Program-made: the position numbers and the translations under genes
In this document: in pieces, positions 40,719 to 49,426 of the stretch
How positions within the stretch are numbered: the first letter of the stretch is position 1
Layout: each line of letters begins with the position of its first letter
Notes under the pieces: model-generated
Database searches by the model: none
Told to the model about the DNA's origin: nothing
The model's input: only the letters and a program-made list of their open reading frames with translations
From: Alphaproteobacteria bacterium
GTDB lineage: Bacteria > Pseudomonadota > Alphaproteobacteria > Micropepsales > Micropepsaceae
Assembly: GCA_015654635.1 (NCBI GenBank)
Contig: JAATGP010000018.1
Coordinates: forward strand, 1 to 58,804
Length of the DNA stretch: 58,804 nt
Reading direction: 5' to 3'

Positions 40719-41692
40719 GACTGCGTTCCGTCGTTGCGTACGATGCGAACGATTTGTTGCGGCTCGGCACCAAGCTTGAGCTCCGCTGCGGCGAACAGCC
40801 GGTCGACAATCATGTAATTGCCGCGGACGCGATAATTGACGAGCTGGCCATCGCCCTTGGGACCAATGACCCAAAGCGGCGGCATCTCGCCTTGAGCGAT
40901 GCCGGATGGGAACGAGATGAACACTTGGCGCCCATCATCAAACGCCCGCAACGGCCGCCAGGGCGGATTGTCGCCTTCGACACGATATCGAAAGTTGATG
41001 GCCGTGACGTCGATGCCGGATGCGAGCGGGGCTTGCGCTTCAGCTGCCGTGTTTTGGGACCGAAGGGCGATGAGCTCATCTTGTGGGTAGCCCCAGGAGA
41101 CCGACGCCATGTAGGTGTTGGTATCAGAGCGCAGTTCGACATGGTAGGTGCGCCGGTCGGTGTTGATGACAAGATTGGTGGAGAGATTGGGACCGGTCGG
41201 TTTTAAGAGAATGTGCATGCGCTTAGTGGCGCCGACGCCGCTTTCGGTATTGCCGATGATCCAGCGAACAGTGTCGCCAGCTGCGACGGGGCCTGAGCCT
41301 ACAAACTGCTCTCCCGCTTGTAAGGCGATGTCGGTCACTTTGCCCGGCGCAGCGTAGACCTGATAAAGCGCGCCATCGGAGAAGGGGTAGACCTGCACGG
41401 CGTTGATGTAGCCGGCCTGTGTCGGCTGGATTCGGGCGGCGCTGTTGGCCACCTCGACGCGGATGCGTGGATTGGTGGGTTCTGGGATGGTGGGCTTCTC
41501 GGACGGAACAGGCTTCAGCTGATCCGGTAAGGGAAGCAGTCGCGGGATTTCGACGACCCGAACCGGCTTGGGTGGCTCGGGCGCCGCGCCGGCAAGATGT
41601 GGTGTGTCGTCGTAGTGGATCTTTGGCGGCGTCCATGTGGAGCAGGCGCCGAGAAAAACAGACATCAAAAGCGTTATCGCAGACGTTCGCAT
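40715..41692 (-). CDS. trbG: Conjugal transfer lipoprotein TrbG (VirB9-like)
   Basis: A lipoprotein signal with lipobox LGAC (MRTSAITLLMSVFLGACSTW) sends it to the outer membrane. The body has VirB9 features: VQVYPFSDGALYQVYAAPGKVTDIAL, YHVELRSDTNTYMASVSWGYP and a C-terminal VNYRVRGNYMIVDRLFAAAELKLG. It forms the outer-membrane core complex with TrbI. The 5' frame extension to 41854 is rejected in favour of ATG 41692. Confidence 0.93.
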   Translation of the reverse strand: MRTSAITLLMSVFLGACSTWTPPKIHYDDTPHLAGAAPEPPKPVRVVEIPRLLPLPDQLKPVPSEKPTIPEPTNPRIRVEVANSAARIQPTQAGYINAVQVYPFSDGALYQVYAAPGKVTDIALQAGEQFVGSGPVAAGDTVRWIIGNTESGVGATKRMHILLKPTGPNLSTNLVINTDRRTYHVELRSDTNTYMASVSWGYPQDELIALRSQNTAAEAQAPLASGIDVTAINFRYRVEGDNPPWRPLRAFDDGRQVFISFPSGIAQGEMPPLWVIGPKGDGQLVNYRVRGNYMIVDRLFAAAELKLGAEPQQIVRIVRNDGTQS

Positions 41693-42372
41693 CAGCCGAG
41701 CTCCTTGGACCAGTTGAGGGCGTTTACATAAATGCCGAGCGGGTTCTTCTTCAGCCGGTCGGCATCGGTGGGTGTGTCGATGGTGATAGTGAGGATCGCG
41801 CTCCAGCGCTCGGTGATAGCAAGGGCGCCATCGACATAGCGGCGCTCGACCCATTCCACGCGAAAGCTATCGGCGGACGCGCGGATAACGCTCGCCACGT
41901 CGACGGAAACTTGCGCCTTGCCGATCTTCGAGAAGGGGTCCGCCTCGCGGGCATAGTCATTGAGGGCGAGGGCGCCTTTGTCGGTGACATAATTGTAGGC
42001 GTCGAGCCAATTTTGGCGCAGCACGATAGGATCGGCCGGGACGCTGCGAACTTCCGTGAGGAGGTGCGCCAGATACCAGGCAATTTGTGGGTCGGTAGGG
42101 TGATAGTCGGCGGCGGCCTCCGCCACCACGCTTGCTTGCCCCAGTTTGTCGACCTCGACCACCCAAGGCGTGATCGAGCCATGAGCCGACTGCCAAATGA
42201 GACCTGAGGCAAGTCCGCCATTCAGCACCAACATACCGAAAAAGGCCAGGCGCCAATTTCTGGATTGAACGCGCGCCGATCCGATGCGCTCATCCCAGAC
42301 TTGGCCCGCCTTCTGATACGGCGTCTCGGGGGCGGGTGTTGTGCCGTAGCGAACAGTTGATCTTCGAAACAT
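41692..42372 (-). CDS. trbF: Conjugal transfer protein TrbF (VirB8-like)
   Basis: One membrane helix (WRLAFFGMLVLNGGLASGLIW) precedes a periplasmic VirB8 domain (TPWVVEVDKLGQA, DPQIAWYLAHLLTEVRSVPADP, RWSAILTITIDTP, NPLGIYVNALNWSKEL). It helps assemble the inner-membrane platform. ATG 42372 (MFRRSTVRYG) is chosen; a GTG lies two codons upstream. It overlaps trbG by one base. Confidence 0.92.
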   Translation of the reverse strand: MFRRSTVRYGTTPAPETPYQKAGQVWDERIGSARVQSRNWRLAFFGMLVLNGGLASGLIWQSAHGSITPWVVEVDKLGQASVVAEAAADYHPTDPQIAWYLAHLLTEVRSVPADPIVLRQNWLDAYNYVTDKGALALNDYAREADPFSKIGKAQVSVDVASVIRASADSFRVEWVERRYVDGALAITERWSAILTITIDTPTDADRLKKNPLGIYVNALNWSKELG

Positions 42373-42374
42373 CC

Positions 42375-43631
42375 TCACTCTCCTTCAGAAAGATCGACGG
42401 AATGGCCGCTGCCGCCCTGATCGCCAGAGCGCAAGGCGCTCGTCGCGGCCGATGCGCCATGGGCGGTGGTCTGCTGACGGCGCATGCGCTGCACCCAGCT
42501 AGGCGTGCCGCCGGACGATCCGCCTTGAGGCCCGCCGCCGGGGGCTGGACGTTCGGTCGCCGCGCGCGCGCCGGCGGCGTAGCTTTCTCCAAGACTGGCC
42601 GCGGCTCGCCTAAGCGGGCTCGTTGCCGCTGAGACGCCAGCTTGTGCGACACCGGCAAGACCGCCAGCGCGATAGGCGGCGCTGGCACCACCCGCCACAC
42701 TGGCACCCGCATGCGCTGCGCCGGAGACGAGACCGCCGGCTGCACGCAGTCCACCGGCAGTGGCGGCGGCGCCGGCCGCGCCAAGCCCGGCAGCAGCAAG
42801 GCCCGTACCAACCGCAGCACCGGCGCCGAGTTGTGGGCCGCCCGCGATCAAACCGTTGGCAATGCCGGGCCCAAAGATGGAAAGCCCCAGCAAGGAAAGA
42901 CTGGCAAGGATCAACGTCAGCGCGTCGTTGATTGTGGGGGGATTGTTGAAGCCCGCGGTGAACTGGCCGAAAATCGTTTGGCCGATACCGATGATGACGG
43001 CGAGCACCAGGATTTTGACGCCGCTCGAGACGACATTGCCAAGGACTTTCTCGGCAAGAAAGGCGGTGCGGCCGAAAAGGCCAAAGGGAACCAGGACAAA
43101 GCCTGCGAGTGTCGTGAGCTTGAATTCGATGAGGCTGACGAAGAGCTGAATCGCCATCACGAAGAAGGCAATGACGACGATCAGCCAAGCGATCAACAGG
43201 ATCGCGATCTGGACGAAGTTCTCAAAGAAGCTAGTAAACCCCATCAGCCCGGAGATCGAATCAAGAATCGGCTTTCCAGCATCGATACCGACTTGGGCGA
43301 TATGACCGGGCTGGAGAAGCTGCGCGGCCGTCATGGTGCCGCCGCCTGCCTTGAGCCCTAACCCCGCAAAGGAATTGAACACAATCTGCGCGAGGTGATT
43401 GAAGTTCCCCAGGATGAAGGCGAAGACACCTATATAAAGTGTCTTCTTGATCAGCCGGGCGAGCACGTCTTCATCTGGCGCCATGGCCCAGAAGAGACCC
43501 GCCAGCGTGATGTCGAGGGCGATCAGGATGCCGGCGAGCCAGCGCACATCGCCCTGAACCAGACCGAAGCCGGAATCGATGTATTGGGTGAAGACACCCA
43601 GGAAATTGTCGATGACGCCGGTGCCGGTCAT
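42375..43631 (-). CDS. trbL: Conjugal transfer protein TrbL (VirB6-like)
   Basis: A polytopic inner-membrane protein (about six segments in the first 260 residues, such as WLAGILIALDITLAGLFWAM and IAILLIAWLIVVIAFFVMAI) followed by a long Gly/Ala/Ser-rich, probably disordered tail (residues about 275-418). This is the TrbL layout. It forms part of the inner-membrane channel. Its start overlaps the trbK-like stop by four bases. Confidence 0.92.
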   Translation of the reverse strand: MTGTGVIDNFLGVFTQYIDSGFGLVQGDVRWLAGILIALDITLAGLFWAMAPDEDVLARLIKKTLYIGVFAFILGNFNHLAQIVFNSFAGLGLKAGGGTMTAAQLLQPGHIAQVGIDAGKPILDSISGLMGFTSFFENFVQIAILLIAWLIVVIAFFVMAIQLFVSLIEFKLTTLAGFVLVPFGLFGRTAFLAEKVLGNVVSSGVKILVLAVIIGIGQTIFGQFTAGFNNPPTINDALTLILASLSLLGLSIFGPGIANGLIAGGPQLGAGAAVGTGLAAAGLGAAGAAATAGGLRAAGGLVSGAAHAGASVAGGASAAYRAGGLAGVAQAGVSAATSPLRRAAASLGESYAAGARAATERPAPGGGPQGGSSGGTPSWVQRMRRQQTTAHGASAATSALRSGDQGGSGHSVDLSEGE

Positions 43632-43981
43632 GGTAGCGCGGCCTCACCGGATTTGGCGGGTGCGGCAAGAGCAGATGCCGGATGTGTGGTGGTGGTTGCG
43701 CCGTCATTGAAGAACCGGCGCCGATTTTCAGCCCAGGCTGTGATGCAGTCGGAATCGTTCTCGGCGCGTGCGCCAACGGCTTGGCAATGAGCAAGCTCGC
43801 GCGCCAATCTGTCGTTTGACGTCAAATGGACAGCATCGGGAGGCGAGCCCGCGACCTGTTCGCTTCGGTGTGTGACGTGAACCACCGTAGCAACAATGGC
43901 GACCGCGGTCAGCGCGTAGCCGATGACCGGCCCCACGAAATGCCAATTGATAAGGCGTCCTTTTCTGAAGGCGGTGCGCAT
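43628..43981 (-). CDS. Putative entry-exclusion protein TrbK-alt
   Basis: A 117-residue protein with one N-terminal membrane helix (FVGPVIGYALTAVAIVATVVHV) and a periplasmic domain with two Cys residues (ELAHCQAVGARAENDSDCITAWAENRRRFF). This matches the TrbK-alt family between trbJ and trbL. Entry-exclusion proteins stop uptake of a second copy of the element. It differs from the lipoprotein TrbK of RP4. Confidence 0.82.
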   Translation of the reverse strand: MRTAFRKGRLINWHFVGPVIGYALTAVAIVATVVHVTHRSEQVAGSPPDAVHLTSNDRLARELAHCQAVGARAENDSDCITAWAENRRRFFNDGATTTTHPASALAAPAKSGEAALP

Positions 43982-44739
43982 CAGTGGAACATCTCCGCGG
44001 TGCCAGGCTGATAGCCGGTGCCATAATTGAGGAAGCGTTCCGTCTGCTGGTTTGCTTGCTCTTGTGCTGCCACGGCGCGCGCGCCTTCCAAGCTTTGCGC
44101 GCGAGCGATGGCCGCCATGACGGCGGTGAGATCGGTGAGTTGCTTGGTCTGAAGCGCCACCAGCTGATTGCCGGACTGCGCTGCCTGCAGCGCCCCGGTG
44201 GCCGACTGGCTTGCACCCACTAGCCCGTCGATCTGGCTCTTTGTGCTGTCCAAATTTTTCACGACGCCCGCCTGGACGCGCATGGCATCCTGAAAGGCGA
44301 CAAGCGAGTTCTGCCAGCGCGTCCGTGCATCGGTCAGAAGCTGTTGCGATGAAGTCGATGCGGAATAGCTGGCTGGATAGGTCTGGTTGAACGCCTGATC
44401 GATCGCGTTGACATCATACGCGATGCGCTGTGCCTGTGTGAGAAGCGAGCTCGTGGCGGTGATCGACTGGTCAAGCTGCGATAATACCGAATAGGGCAGG
44501 CTGGCCAGATTGCGGGCTTGGTTGGCGAGTGATGTTGCCTGGTTCTGCAACATCGCAATTTGATTATTCACCTGTTGCAACTCGCGCACGGCAGTCAGGA
44601 CATTTTGCGTGTAGTTGGTGGGGTCGAAAACGACGCCACCGAAGAACTGCGCCTGCGCGGCTGCGGTGAAGAACGAAAAGACCACGCCAACGAGCAGGGC
44701 TTTGCGGAGACGAGAGCGTGCGACGCGATGAATAGTCAT
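43981..44739 (-). CDS. trbJ: Conjugal transfer protein TrbJ (VirB5-like)
   Basis: A signal peptide (KALLVGVVFSFFTAAAQAQ) and a periplasmic helical body with long coiled-coil stretches (VLTAVRELQQVNNQIAMLQNQATSLANQARNL) are typical of TrbJ. VirB5-type proteins sit at the pilus tip and help contact recipients. ATG 44739 overlaps the trbE stop; a longer frame to 44802 lies within trbE. Confidence 0.92.
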   Translation of the reverse strand: MTIHRVARSRLRKALLVGVVFSFFTAAAQAQFFGGVVFDPTNYTQNVLTAVRELQQVNNQIAMLQNQATSLANQARNLASLPYSVLSQLDQSITATSSLLTQAQRIAYDVNAIDQAFNQTYPASYSASTSSQQLLTDARTRWQNSLVAFQDAMRVQAGVVKNLDSTKSQIDGLVGASQSATGALQAAQSGNQLVALQTKQLTDLTAVMAAIARAQSLEGARAVAAQEQANQQTERFLNYGTGYQPGTAEMFH

Positions 44740-47165
44740 GTGGAACCTTCCTTTTGGAACAGCATGGGGAGCACCCAATCGAGGCCTTTGTGACGAAGCC
44801 ATTGGGCGGCAAATCCGGCTCGACCGTGTTCGGTGGCGATCTTCGCGATGGCAATCTGGTCGGTCTTGGACGAAGCGGCCGTAAAGGCCAGGGCTACTTC
44901 CGAAAGCCCGAGCTCAAAAAGCCGGTTGCCGCGGCGCGACTGGCAGTAGTAATCGCGCTTGGGCGTGGCGCGGCCCAGGATCTCGATCTGCCGGTCGTTG
45001 AGACCGAAGCGGCGATAGATGGCGGTGATCTGCGGTTCGAGGGCACGTTCGTTGGGCAGAAAGAGGCGCGTCGGGCAGCTTTCGATGATGACCGGTGCAA
45101 TGGCGCTGCCGTCGATGTCGGCAAGGCCTTGTGCCGCGAAAATCACGCTCGCGTTTTTCTTGCGCAGAGTCTTGAGCCACTCGCGCAATTGCGCGGAAAA
45201 GCCCGGATCATCGAGGGCAAGCCAGCCTTCATCGATAATGATGAGCGTCGGGCGTCCATCAAGGCGGCCACCGATGCGGTGGAAGAGATAGGACAACACG
45301 GCTGGCGCAGCACTGGCGCCGTAGAGCCCTTCGGTCTCGAAGGCTTGGATGTCAGCTTCACCAAGGCGCTCTTCCTCGGCATCGAGCAAGCGGCCCCACG
45401 GCCCCGACACCGTATAGGGATGCAAAGCCTTCTTGAGGCCGCTCGATTGCAAGAGGACCGAAAGCCCCGTGAGCGTGCGTTCTTGGACCGGCGCCGAGGC
45501 GAGCGAGGAGAGCGCGGACCACAGATGCTCCTTTAGTTCCGGTGTGACGGTGACGGATTCGCGTTCCAGAAGAGCGGCGATCCAGTCGGCGGCCCAGGCT
45601 CGTTCGGCCGGATCGTCGATGTGGGCAAGGGGCTGTAGAGCGATGGGTTCAAGAACATCATCGGACAGGGCGCCACCAAGGTCATGCCAGTCCCCGCCCA
45701 TGGCGAGCGCTGCGGCGCGGATCGAGCCGCCAAAATCGAAGGCGAAGACCTGCGCTCCCGCATAACGGCGGAACTGCAGCGCCATCAACGCCAGGAGCAC
45801 GCTTTTGCCGGCACCTGTGGGACCGATGATCAACGTGTGCCCGACATCGCCGACATGCAGCACAAAGCGGAAGGGCGTCGAGCCTTCGGTGCGCGCGAAG
45901 AAGAGGGGCGGGCCGCCCAGATGCTCGTCGCGTGAGGGACCAGCCCACACGGCCGAGAACGGCATCATATGGGCGAGGTTGAGTGTCGAAATTGGGGGTT
46001 GGCGAACATTGGCATAGACGTGGCCGGGCAGCGAGCCGAGCCAGGCTTCCACAGCATTGACGCTTTCGCGGATAGAAGTGAAATCGCGGCCCTGGATGGT
46101 TTTCTCAACCAGACGCAGCCGATCTTCCGCCACACGGCTGTCTTCGTCCCAGACCGTGACTGTCGCCGTGACATAGGCTTGTCCCACCAGATCAGAACCC
46201 AACTCCTGGAGTGCCAAATCGGCGTCAAGGGCTTTGTTGGCAGCATCGGAATCCATCAGCGCCGATGCCTCGTTGGTCATCACCTCCTTCAAAATCGCCG
46301 TGATGGATTTGCGCTTGGAGAACCACTGCCGGCGGATACGGTTCAGCACCTTGGTGGCATCGGTCTTGTCGAGACAGATCGCGCGTGTCGACCAGCGGTA
46401 CGGGAAGGCAAGACGATTGAGATCGTCCAGCAACCCGGGCCAGGTCTGCGACGGAAACCCCATGATGGTGAGCGTGCGCAAGTGGGACGAACCGAGCCGG
46501 GGCTCCAAGCCTCCTGCAAACTCCTCGTCGGTAAGAAAGGCGTCCAGATACATGGGCACTTCGGGAACGCGGACACGCTGCAGACGGGTGGAGATGCAGG
46601 AATGCAGGTAAGTGAGCGTGCCGACATCATCGAGCCAGCCCGCTTCCGGCATAAAGCCATCCAGAAGAGCGAGGACGCGGTCGGTGCGGTCGATAAAGCC
46701 AGTGAGGGCCGCGCGCCAATCAGCGCCTTCCTGCGCCCTGCCTTCATAGAGCCAATTTTCGGCGCGCGCGGTGTCTTCGGCCGGTGGCAGCCAAACGAGG
46801 GTCAGAAAATATCGGCTCTCGAAATGCGTGCCTTCTTCTTCGAACTGCGCCCGGCGCTCCTGATCGACGAGGCGGGAGACGGGATCGGGAAATTGGCTTT
46901 GCGGATAACGATTGCCAGGAGTGCGCTGCGCCTCGATAAAGATCGCCCAGCCCGTGCCCAAGCGGCGCAGGGCATTGTTGAGGCGCGCGGTGATGGAAAC
47001 GAGTTCGGCGGGGGTAGCCGAGTCCAAATCCGGCCCGCGGAACTTCGCTGTCCGCTGAAACGAGCCATCCTTGTTGAGGACGACACCTTTTGCGACTAAC
47101 GCCGCCCATGGCAGGTAGTCGGCGAGGCGTTGGGTTTTGGCGCGGTATTCGGTGAGGTTTATCAT
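44736..47165 (-). CDS. trbE: Conjugal transfer ATPase TrbE (VirB4-like)
   Basis: An 809-residue ATPase with Walker A IIGPTGAGKSVLLALM in the middle, Walker B PTLIIIDEGWLALDD, and the C-terminal motif RNGQ-like VIFAAQGLADID. The N-terminal part has the CagE/VirB4 domain (HTLIIGP preceded by TPFRFVLHVGDVG). It powers pilus assembly and substrate transfer at the inner membrane. ATG 47165 starts MINLTEYRAKTQRLADYLPW, which is the usual TrbE opening. Confidence 0.95.
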   Translation of the reverse strand: MINLTEYRAKTQRLADYLPWAALVAKGVVLNKDGSFQRTAKFRGPDLDSATPAELVSITARLNNALRRLGTGWAIFIEAQRTPGNRYPQSQFPDPVSRLVDQERRAQFEEEGTHFESRYFLTLVWLPPAEDTARAENWLYEGRAQEGADWRAALTGFIDRTDRVLALLDGFMPEAGWLDDVGTLTYLHSCISTRLQRVRVPEVPMYLDAFLTDEEFAGGLEPRLGSSHLRTLTIMGFPSQTWPGLLDDLNRLAFPYRWSTRAICLDKTDATKVLNRIRRQWFSKRKSITAILKEVMTNEASALMDSDAANKALDADLALQELGSDLVGQAYVTATVTVWDEDSRVAEDRLRLVEKTIQGRDFTSIRESVNAVEAWLGSLPGHVYANVRQPPISTLNLAHMMPFSAVWAGPSRDEHLGGPPLFFARTEGSTPFRFVLHVGDVGHTLIIGPTGAGKSVLLALMALQFRRYAGAQVFAFDFGGSIRAAALAMGGDWHDLGGALSDDVLEPIALQPLAHIDDPAERAWAADWIAALLERESVTVTPELKEHLWSALSSLASAPVQERTLTGLSVLLQSSGLKKALHPYTVSGPWGRLLDAEEERLGEADIQAFETEGLYGASAAPAVLSYLFHRIGGRLDGRPTLIIIDEGWLALDDPGFSAQLREWLKTLRKKNASVIFAAQGLADIDGSAIAPVIIESCPTRLFLPNERALEPQITAIYRRFGLNDRQIEILGRATPKRDYYCQSRRGNRLFELGLSEVALAFTAASSKTDQIAIAKIATEHGRAGFAAQWLRHKGLDWVLPMLFQKEGST

Positions 47166-47175
47166 CGGATTAGCC

Positions 47176-47445
47176 TCACGGGGTCAAGTGCGCGGGATAG
47201 CGAAGATGTCGGCGCACCACGTCCACGAAATCCGGATCGCGCTTGGCCGCCCACACGGCCGCAACGTGACCGATCAGCCAGAGAGCTACGCCGACGATCC
47301 AGAGCCGAAGCCCCAACCCCACAGCCGCGGCAAGCGTGCCGTTCAGAATGGCGACGGAGCGTGGCGCGCCGCCCAGCAAAATTGCTTCCGTGAGTGCACG
47401 ATGCACGGGTGCGTAGAAGCCGGGGACCGGTTCGTCGTTTCCCAT
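47176..47445 (-). CDS. trbD: Conjugal transfer protein TrbD (VirB3-like)
   Basis: A 89-residue protein (PGFYAPVHRALTEAILLGGAPR then a double hydrophobic segment AILNGTLAAAVGLGLRLWIV and GVALWLIGHVAAVWAAKRDP) typical of VirB3/TrbD. It partners with TrbE in the inner membrane. ATG 47445 overlaps the trbC stop by one base. The longer open frame to 47838 is antisense-free but overlaps trbC and is not used. Confidence 0.92.
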   Translation of the reverse strand: MGNDEPVPGFYAPVHRALTEAILLGGAPRSVAILNGTLAAAVGLGLRLWIVGVALWLIGHVAAVWAAKRDPDFVDVVRRHLRYPAHLTP

Positions 47446-47774
47446 CAAACCAGCGCTCCGCCGCCGAATTGGAAGAAGGTGAGAAAGAAGCTTGAAGCCG
47501 CAAAGGCGATCGAGAGCCCGAAGACGATCTGGATCAGCTTGCGAAAGCCGCCGCTGGTCTCGCCGAAAGCGAGCGTGAGGCCCGTAACAATGATGATGAT
47601 GACAGAAATTATCTTGGCGACGGGGCCTTGGATCGAATCCAAGATCTGCTGCAGCGGCTGTTCCCACGGCATGTTGGTGCCTGCGGCGAAAGCCGGTGCT
47701 GTCATGAGCGCCACCCCTGCGAATGCCGTGGCCGTCATCAGGCGTGTGCGTGTGCGTGTCCAATGCGATGTCAT
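47445..47774 (-). CDS. trbC: Conjugal transfer pilin TrbC (VirB2-like)
   Basis: A 109-residue pilin precursor: a long signal region (TATAFAGVALMTAPAFA) followed by two membrane helices (ISVIIIIVTGLTLAFG and IVFGLSIAFAASSFFLTFF) joined by a short basic loop. It would be processed, possibly cyclised by TraF (54391-54915), as in RP4. Overlaps trbB by four bases. Confidence 0.92.
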   Translation of the reverse strand: MTSHWTRTRTRLMTATAFAGVALMTAPAFAAGTNMPWEQPLQQILDSIQGPVAKIISVIIIIVTGLTLAFGETSGGFRKLIQIVFGLSIAFAASSFFLTFFQFGGGALV

Positions 47775-48739
47775 GGAAGTTCTCCTGCTGGGATGAGGTG
47801 GTAATCGCCGCTCGCGGTGAGGCCTTCAACGCGAGCAAGTTCGCTGAGACGACGGGTAGAGCCGCGACCGGAAAGGACTGCGATGAGATCGATGGTCTCG
47901 GCGATAAGGGCGCGCGGAACCGTCACCACGGCTTCCTGGATCAACTGCTCCAGCCGTCGCAGCGCCCCAATGGCCGATCCGGCATGGAGTGTGCCGACGC
48001 CGCCGGGATGGCCAGTGCCCCAGGCTTTTAAGAGATCAAGCGCCTCAGCCCCGCGGACCTCGCCTATCGGGATACGGTCGGGGCGCAAGCGCAGCGATGA
48101 GCGGACCAAATCCGACAAGGTTGCGGCGCCGTCTTTGGTGCGAAGCGCTACGAGATTAGGGGCTGCACACTGGAGCTCGCGGGTATCTTCGATGAGGACA
48201 ATGCGGTCGCCGGTCGAGGCAATCTCGGCGAGAAGGGCATTGACGAGTGTCGTTTTGCCCGTGGAGGTACCGCCAGCGACAAGAACATTCTTACGCTCCA
48301 GGACAGCTATCCGGAGAAGATCGGCGTGTTTGGCCGACATACTGCCGGACTGGACATAGTCGCTAAGCGTAAAGACGGCGACAGCCGGTCTGCGGATCGC
48401 AAAGCAGGGGGCTGCGACCACGGGTGGCAGCAAGCCTTCAAAACGTTCGCCCGATTCCGGTAGCTCCGCGGAAACACGCGGGGCGTTCGCGTGCACCTCG
48501 ATGCCGACATGGTGGGCAACGAGCCGCACTATGCGTTCCGCATCGGCAAGTGTCACATGGCAGCCAGTATCTTCGAGACCACCCGACAGACGGTCGATCC
48601 ACAGCCGCCCATCGGGGTTCAGCATCACTTCGACAATCGAAGGGTCTTCGAGGTAGCGCGCGATGGCCGGGCCAAGCGCCGTGCGCAGCATGCGTGCACT
48701 GCGAGCAAGAGCCTCAGATCGAAAAGCGATGGTGTTCAC
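47771..48739 (-). CDS. trbB: Conjugal transfer ATPase TrbB (VirB11-like)
   Basis: A secretion hexameric ATPase. Walker A is [17 protein letters not shown], followed by [10 protein letters not shown] (Asp box), [15 protein letters not shown] and [12 protein letters not shown]. The N-terminal domain ([33 protein letters not shown]) matches TrbB. I chose GTG 48739, which has GGGG six bases upstream; TTG 48751 is also open. It drives pilus and DNA-transport switching. Confidence 0.94.
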   Translation of the reverse strand: MNTIAFRSEALARSARMLRTALGPAIARYLEDPSIVEVMLNPDGRLWIDRLSGGLEDTGCHVTLADAERIVRLVAHHVGIEVHANAPRVSAELPESGERFEGLLPPVVAAPCFAIRRPAVAVFTLSDYVQSGSMSAKHADLLRIAVLERKNVLVAGGTSTGKTTLVNALLAEIASTGDRIVLIEDTRELQCAAPNLVALRTKDGAATLSDLVRSSLRLRPDRIPIGEVRGAEALDLLKAWGTGHPGGVGTLHAGSAIGALRRLEQLIQEAVVTVPRALIAETIDLIAVLSGRGSTRRLSELARVEGLTASGDYHLIPAGELP

Positions 48740-48752
48740 ATCGGACCCCAAT

Positions 48753-48983
48753 TTAACGACGCAAGAACGCGTCGTTGTTGGCGTCGAGTAGAAAGAACCG
48801 CATCACCGTCATTGCAACAAGCAACACCGATGTGTCGTATTCTAGCGTGCAACGACAGGTGAACGACGGTGCCGCCATCGCGCAAGGCTTGGGCGCGAGC
48901 ATCTCTTCGCCTGCATCGCGTAAATATTCCTCGCCGATTGTTTTGGTTGTCGTCGCGCGCAATGGGCAAAGCAAGACGGGCAT
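48753..48983 (-). CDS. Possible small protein between CopG and trbB
   Basis: A 76-codon frame that fills the gap between the CopG-like gene (8 bases away) and trbB (about 13 bases away). The tight packing favours a real gene. It lacks a good ribosome site and has no recognised family; the C-terminal part has a short hydrophobic stretch (SVLLVAMTVMRFFLLDA). It could equally be a decayed insertion in the operon. Confidence 0.3.
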   Translation of the reverse strand: MPVLLCPLRATTTKTIGEEYLRDAGEEMLAPKPCAMAAPSFTCRCTLEYDTSVLLVAMTVMRFFLLDANNDAFLRR

Positions 48984-48991
48984 TACACCAG

Positions 48992-49423
48992 CTAGTCGGG
49001 CGAATTGTTACGCACCTTGGCAGTATCAGCCTCACGCGTGATCTCATCGATCAGGGACTTGCCACGCGCCAGTCGTCGCCCGAGTGCTTCGACAAAGCCT
49101 TCGTAGCGTTGTTTACCCTTTGCCTGCGCGGCGGCTTGAGCGGCTTCAGGAAGTGCCGGTGTTTGCGTCAACCAGAAGCCCACGAACAGCGCCAAGGTTT
49201 CGTTGGTGATGGCGATATGGCGTTCCATCCGGTCGAGCTGCCGGTTGATGCGGTCGAGGCGTCGCGCGAGCGCCGCTTCAAGCTGGTCGGCGCCGTCCGG
49301 TGAGAGGTAGCTGGCGAGCGCTGTCTCGACGATGACCGCGCGGGCGACGCGCCGGCGTTCGGCAAAATCGTCCAGCTGCTTGAGCAAGGGTGGTGGCAAA
49401 CGTACCGAGTATCGTTCTCGCAT
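48992..49423 (-). CDS. CopG-family ribbon-helix-helix protein of the transfer operon
   Basis: The N-terminus RYSVRLPPPLLKQLDDFAERRRVARAVIVETALASYL is a ribbon-helix-helix DNA-binding domain. A helical region follows (LDRINRQLDRMERHIAITNETLALFVGFWL), then KGKQRYEGFVEALGRRLARG. CopG-like proteins lie between traG and trbB in many alphaproteobacterial ICEs and probably regulate the operon. It starts three bases after the traG stop. Confidence 0.88.
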   Translation of the reverse strand: MRERYSVRLPPPLLKQLDDFAERRRVARAVIVETALASYLSPDGADQLEAALARRLDRINRQLDRMERHIAITNETLALFVGFWLTQTPALPEAAQAAAQAKGKQRYEGFVEALGRRLARGKSLIDEITREADTAKVRNNSPD

Positions 49424-49426
49424 GGT

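Noticed and set aside
45969..47099. 376-codon frame on the plus strand
   Set aside because: Antisense to trbE, which is a clear VirB4 ATPase.
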